Shown here: piece after piece, positions 60,947 through 64,000 of the stretch
Layout of the letters: each line of letters begins with the position of its first letter
How positions within the stretch are numbered: position 1 is the stretch's first letter
NCBI GenBank assembly: GCA_946998205.1
Contig: CAMPYJ010000012.1
Span: 1-64,000, forward strand
Source of the DNA: an uncultured Prevotella sp.
GTDB lineage: Bacteria; Bacteroidota; Bacteroidia; Bacteroidales; Bacteroidaceae
Direction: 5' to 3'
DNA: 64,000 bases
Program-made: the position numbers and the translations under genes
Notes under the pieces: model-generated
Told to the model about the DNA's origin: nothing
Seen by the model: the letters and a program-made list of their open reading frames with translations, nothing else
The model's database searches: none

Positions 60947-61930
60947 ATGAATACGATTCTTTTTTGCAGTTGCGGCCGCAGGGTTCAATTGCTCAAGTTC
61001 TTGAAACAGTCATTGGGTGACGATTGTAGGATTGTTTGTGCGGACAACTCACCCATAGCCCCCGCACTGTACATGGCTGACAAACATTATGTGGTGCCCC
61101 GTATCACAGATGAACATTATATAGATACAATCTTGCAGATATGCAAGGAAAATAATGTCCAGGCCATTACAACATTGATAGACCCGGAGATAGAATTGCT
61201 GTCCAAAAACCGAGAGTTGTTTTTGCAGCATGGCATCTTGCCTCTTTGTCCTGAACGCAAGACAGCAGCACGTTGCTTTGACAAATTTGAATTTTATAAA
61301 TATCTTACCAGTAAAGGTATACGCACGGTTCTAACCTATGATAGCGTACCCTCTTTTGAAGAAGGACTGAAGAAAGGAGACATTAGTTTCCCTGTATTCA
61401 TCAAGCCCATATCGGGTAGCGGCAGCGTGGGAATCCACAAGGTGCAGTCATTGGAGGAGCTTCGGGAATATTTTGACGAGGGAGCGTACACCTATATCAT
61501 ACAAGAGTTCATGGACTGCGATGACTGCGACGCTGACGCATATATCGACACTATCTCTCATGAGCCTGTGGCCGTTTTTTCCAAACGCAAACTTGAGACG
61601 AAGATTGGTGGGGCCAGCAAGACAATATCTTTTAAGGATGAGCGGTTGTTTGCCTTTGTTAGGGAGATTTGCGAGGTGCTGGAGTTTAACGGTCCTGTTG
61701 ACATGGATTTCTGGTACAAGGATGGCGAGTATTATCTCTCGGAGGTTAACCCTCGCTTTGGCGGAGCTTATCTGCATGCGTATGGCGCAGGGGTAGACTT
61801 CTTCAAACTTATCGCAAACAACGTGAAAGGTGTCAGAAATCAGAGCATCATTGGACAATACAATGAAGACGTGTTGATGCTGATGTACGACGGGGTGGTG
61901 ATTGTGGATAAAAAAGATTTGGCTAAATAA
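60947..61930 (+). CDS. ATP-grasp ligase of the polysaccharide locus
   Basis: The 327-residue protein begins NTILFCSCGRRVQLLKFLKQ and has ATP-grasp regions VFIKPISGSGSVGIHKV, IIQEFMDCDDCDADAYID and VDMDFWYKDGEYYLSEVNPRFGGAY, with Glu and Asn ligands. These enzymes join a carboxylate to an amine or sugar amino group. The ATG at 60947, 5 bases after the decarboxylase-like stop, is chosen over the longer frame. Together the pair may build and attach an amino-acid-derived group. Confidence 0.87.
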   Translation: MNTILFCSCGRRVQLLKFLKQSLGDDCRIVCADNSPIAPALYMADKHYVVPRITDEHYIDTILQICKENNVQAITTLIDPEIELLSKNRELFLQHGILPLCPERKTAARCFDKFEFYKYLTSKGIRTVLTYDSVPSFEEGLKKGDISFPVFIKPISGSGSVGIHKVQSLEELREYFDEGAYTYIIQEFMDCDDCDADAYIDTISHEPVAVFSKRKLETKIGGASKTISFKDERLFAFVREICEVLEFNGPVDMDFWYKDGEYYLSEVNPRFGGAYLHAYGAGVDFFKLIANNVKGVRNQSIIGQYNEDVLMLMYDGVVIVDKKDLAK

Positions 61931-62808
61931 GAAATACCATGGTGACTTCCTTTTGTCTTAAAAATTGACAATAAAAAAGGGTGTCGTTAAGAGGTGAAAT
62001 AGGAAATTTTAATAGGCAAGGAGTAGGTATTACAGGGTTTATTTGGCACGAAAAAACATTTTATCAGGTAAAACTTGGGAAATAATGCTGCTATTTGGTG
62101 CGTTTTGTGATGCAATAAACATGGGTTAAGGCTATTAAAGCATGCAGATTGCGTGACTAAAGCAATGGGTTAATGGCCGAAATGGTGGGAAAATAGCGTC
62201 TTTCGTTGGTAGAAGCCTCCCCCTGCCCCTCCGAAGGAGGGGTAGGAATAGTGGCAAAACAGCGTCCTTTATTGGTGCTTTCTTCGCAATGCGTTGTGTA
62301 ACAGTGTAATATAAAACATGCTCATAATTCGCGTATTTGCAAGCAAGGATTGGTTTGCTTGTAATGACGTGAATTATAAAGCAGTTGTTGTAAAATATTT
62401 TAACCAAAGTGTGTTATTGGCGAAAACAACCATTTGCTTTTATTTCGACAACTAATGCAACGAATTTGACAAAGACACGCGATATGTTCATGTCGGCGGA
62501 TTTGTTTCATTGGCAGAACGCTTGCGTTCATTGTCTTGTTACGTTGATTCGTTTCATTGGTTTCATTTGTTGTTAAACAACATTGTCCTTAAATGAAAGT
62601 GCCGTGTGCCGGGTATGCTGGCCTGTTGTTGAAAAAATCATATGATTATTTTAAGGGCGGTTCAATTTATTATTGTATTTTTGCAATGATAAAATAGAAA
62701 ACGCTATTAGATGGAATTACGGAATATTGTGATATTTTAGAATTATAACAGCTAATGACTTGTATGATAGCTGTTGTTGTGTCACATTATAAGAATTGAA
62801 AGAGATAT
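61931..62808. other. Non-coding gap before the DegT gene
   Basis: About 880 bases without a convincing gene. It contains a GC-rich hairpin (CCCCTCCGAAGGAGGGG, about 62230-62246) flanked by an imperfect direct repeat around AGCGTC[TC]TT[TC]. At 62654-62663 AGGGCGGTTC resembles the MITE terminus but has no partner. A promoter for the next gene lies at 62676. Confidence 0.55.
62676..62683 (+). promoter_or_regulatory. -7 box for the DegT aminotransferase gene
   Basis: TATTTTTG followed by CAATG lies about 125 bases before the ATG at 62809, leaving a leader long enough for regulation. Confidence 0.6.
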
Positions 62809-64000
62809 ATGGATAAGAGGATTTATTTGTGTCTTGCCCACATGAGTGGCAATGAAATGAAATATATCCAAGAGGCTTTCGACACCAATTGGGTGGTGCC
62901 GTTGGGACCAAACGTGAATGCGTTTGAAGAGGAGTTGAAGCGGTTCATAGCCTTCCCCGAACCTTCCAGTGGGAGAGGAGAGAGCGACCAAGACAAACAA
63001 CGGAGGGAACATTATCCGCAAAGCATTGAGCCGCATGAGAACAACCCGGAAATGCTGTGGTTGAAGGGTGACGAGCGGTTGAAGGACAAGCAGGTGGTAG
63101 CCTTGGCTTCGGGTACGTCGGCCGTTCATCTGGCTCTCGTCGCTTTAGGCGTGAAGGCCGGAGACGAGGTGATATGTCAGAGCTTTACTTTCTGTGCCAG
63201 TTCGCATCCTGTTACTTATCAGGGAGCGACACCCGTGTTCGTGGATTCGGAAAACGATTCATGGAACATGGATCCACAACTTTTGGAAGAAGCGATTAAT
63301 GACAGGATAGAAAAGACGGGACGAAAGCCGAAAGCCATCATCGTGGTTTACCTATATGGCATGCCTGCCAAGATACAAGAGATCATGGCCATTGCTCAAA
63401 AATACGGCATTCCTTTGATAGAAGACGCGGCAGAAGGATTGGGCTCGCGCTATAAGGGGCAGGTGGTAGGCACCTTCGGACGGTTCGGCGTGTTGAGTTT
63501 CAATGGCAACAAGATGATCACCACCTCGGGAGGTGGCGCATTGATATGTCCCGATGAGGAAACTAAAAACAGAGTGATGTTTTTTGCCACACAGGCTCGT
63601 GAGGCATTCCCATACTACGAACATGAGGAAATTGGATACAATTATCGCTTAAGTAATATATGTGCGGGCATTGGCAGAGGTCAGTTAACTGTTTTGGACG
63701 AACACATCGCTCACCATCGCAGGTTGGCAAAACTTTATAAGGAGTTGTTTAGTAATGTAGATGGCATTACATTCCATGCAAATCCATCCACCGATTTTGA
63801 ATCGAATTATTGGCTCAACACCATTACGTTGGCTCCCGAATTACAAGTGAAGGGTCAGGAGCATGCGTACGAGCAGGCTGTTAAAGGCGCCGTGGGCGGT
63901 GCCGCGGGTGTGGTGCATGCCGCGGGGAAGGTGCATACCGCTTGCGAACCCAACGCGAACGTAGAAGCCATGCGCGTAGCGTTGGACAAAATGGGCATAG
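62809..64000 (+). CDS. DegT/DnrJ/EryC1 aminotransferase, partial at window end
   Basis: The frame is open from the ATG at 62809 to the window end (397 codons, no stop). It has MSGNEMKYIQEAFDTNWVVPLGPNV, LASGTSAVHLALVALGVKAGDEV, EDAAEGLGSRYKGQVVGTFG and the PLP lysine in SFNGNKMITTSGGGAL, as in PglE-type UDP-4-keto-sugar aminotransferases. It likely makes the amino sugar used by the PglC-like transferase. Two oddities: about 45 extra charged residues after position 45 (PEPSSGRGESDQDKQRREHY), and a GAVGGAAGVV-rich stretch of about 30 near residue 360. Confidence 0.9.
   Translation, partial: MDKRIYLCLAHMSGNEMKYIQEAFDTNWVVPLGPNVNAFEEELKRFIAFPEPSSGRGESDQDKQRREHYPQSIEPHENNPEMLWLKGDERLKDKQVVALASGTSAVHLALVALGVKAGDEVICQSFTFCASSHPVTYQGATPVFVDSENDSWNMDPQLLEEAINDRIEKTGRKPKAIIVVYLYGMPAKIQEIMAIAQKYGIPLIEDAAEGLGSRYKGQVVGTFGRFGVLSFNGNKMITTSGGGALICPDEETKNRVMFFATQAREAFPYYEHEEIGYNYRLSNICAGIGRGQLTVLDEHIAHHRRLAKLYKELFSNVDGITFHANPSTDFESNYWLNTITLAPELQVKGQEHAYEQAVKGAVGGAAGVVHAAGKVHTACEPNANVEAMRVALDKMGI

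Noticed and set aside
62135..62407. A 90-codon minus-strand open frame before the DegT gene
   Set aside because: It crosses a GC-rich hairpin and has no family resemblance or promoter.
62654..62663. A third MITE copy starting with AGGGCGGTTC
   Set aside because: Only ten bases match before divergence, and no inverted partner lies to the right within the window. It could be a relic but is not counted.

Overview
The window reads as chromosomal DNA of a member of the Bacteroidales, most likely a Prevotella-like organism. Three things point there. Promoters carry the Bacteroidota -7 box (TAnnTTTG, usually TATTTTTG or TATCTTTG) in place of sigma-70 hexamers. Shine-Dalgarno sites are rare. The gene content is typical of that group: a DUF4105 protein beside an alkaline-phosphatase-fold protein, a PpiD-like chaperone, Bacteroidota-type LptC, a CNNM/CorC-like protein, a Prevotella-type secreted protein with a short C-terminal sorting signal, and EpsG/DUF1919/pyruvyl-transferase polysaccharide genes. 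No rRNA, tRNA or CRISPR array was seen.

Positions 1-14.7 kb are mainly housekeeping: an alkaline-phosphatase-fold/DUF4105 pair, an outer-membrane barrel, lptC, a CNNM-like protein, ppiD, an acidic-tailed protein of unknown function, rarA, a D-2-hydroxyacid dehydrogenase, a TRIC-type channel and a small barrel. Positions 14.9-21.3 kb hold one tight eight-gene minus-strand operon. It makes a dTDP-3-amino-3,6-dideoxyhexose (rmlB, fdtA-like ketoisomerase, fdtB-like aminotransferase, GNAT/FemAB-like acyltransferase) and also carries a MATE exporter, a cytidylate-kinase-like protein, a phosphoesterase and a small membrane protein. Positions 21.4-30.3 kb return to housekeeping: xseA/xseB, ilvE, trmB, an Mrp ATPase, a ClC channel, tsaC and fmt.

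From 31 kb to the window end is a large cell-surface polysaccharide locus on the plus strand. Sugar-nucleotide genes come first (glf for UDP-galactofuranose, gmd and fcl for GDP-fucose, ugd for UDP-glucuronate). Next are a secreted protein with a small acidic protein and a decayed strip at 37.7-38.9 kb. Then come a Wzx-type flippase, an FrhB-like/pyruvyl-transferase pair, a DUF1919 protein, several GT2 and GT4 glycosyltransferases, an EpsG-type polymerase, two acyltransferases, a possible fucosyltransferase, a PglC-like initiating transferase, a PLP decarboxylase-fold/ATP-grasp pair, and a DegT aminotransferase that runs off the right edge. Together these would build lipid-linked repeat units, flip and polymerise them, and decorate them with acyl, pyruvyl and amino groups. 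Base composition changes sharply along the locus and there are at least two broken glycosyltransferases, so it has been shuffled.

The most unusual items are these. (1) A two-gene cassette at 52.5-54.3 kb pairs an ABC/SMC-type ATPase with a small PD-(D/E)XK-like protein. It sits between a broken and an intact copy of the same glycosyltransferase 5' end and is a candidate anti-phage module. (2) A family of intergenic arrays with an exact 22-bp period and a shared core occurs at four separate places, one of them abutting a truncated glycosyltransferase. (3) Two intergenic 9-bp-phased arrays are present. (4) There is a hairpin-like MITE with 17-bp terminal inverted repeats and a second, partial copy. 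(5) An alkaline-phosphatase-fold protein appears to have lost its catalytic and metal-binding residues.
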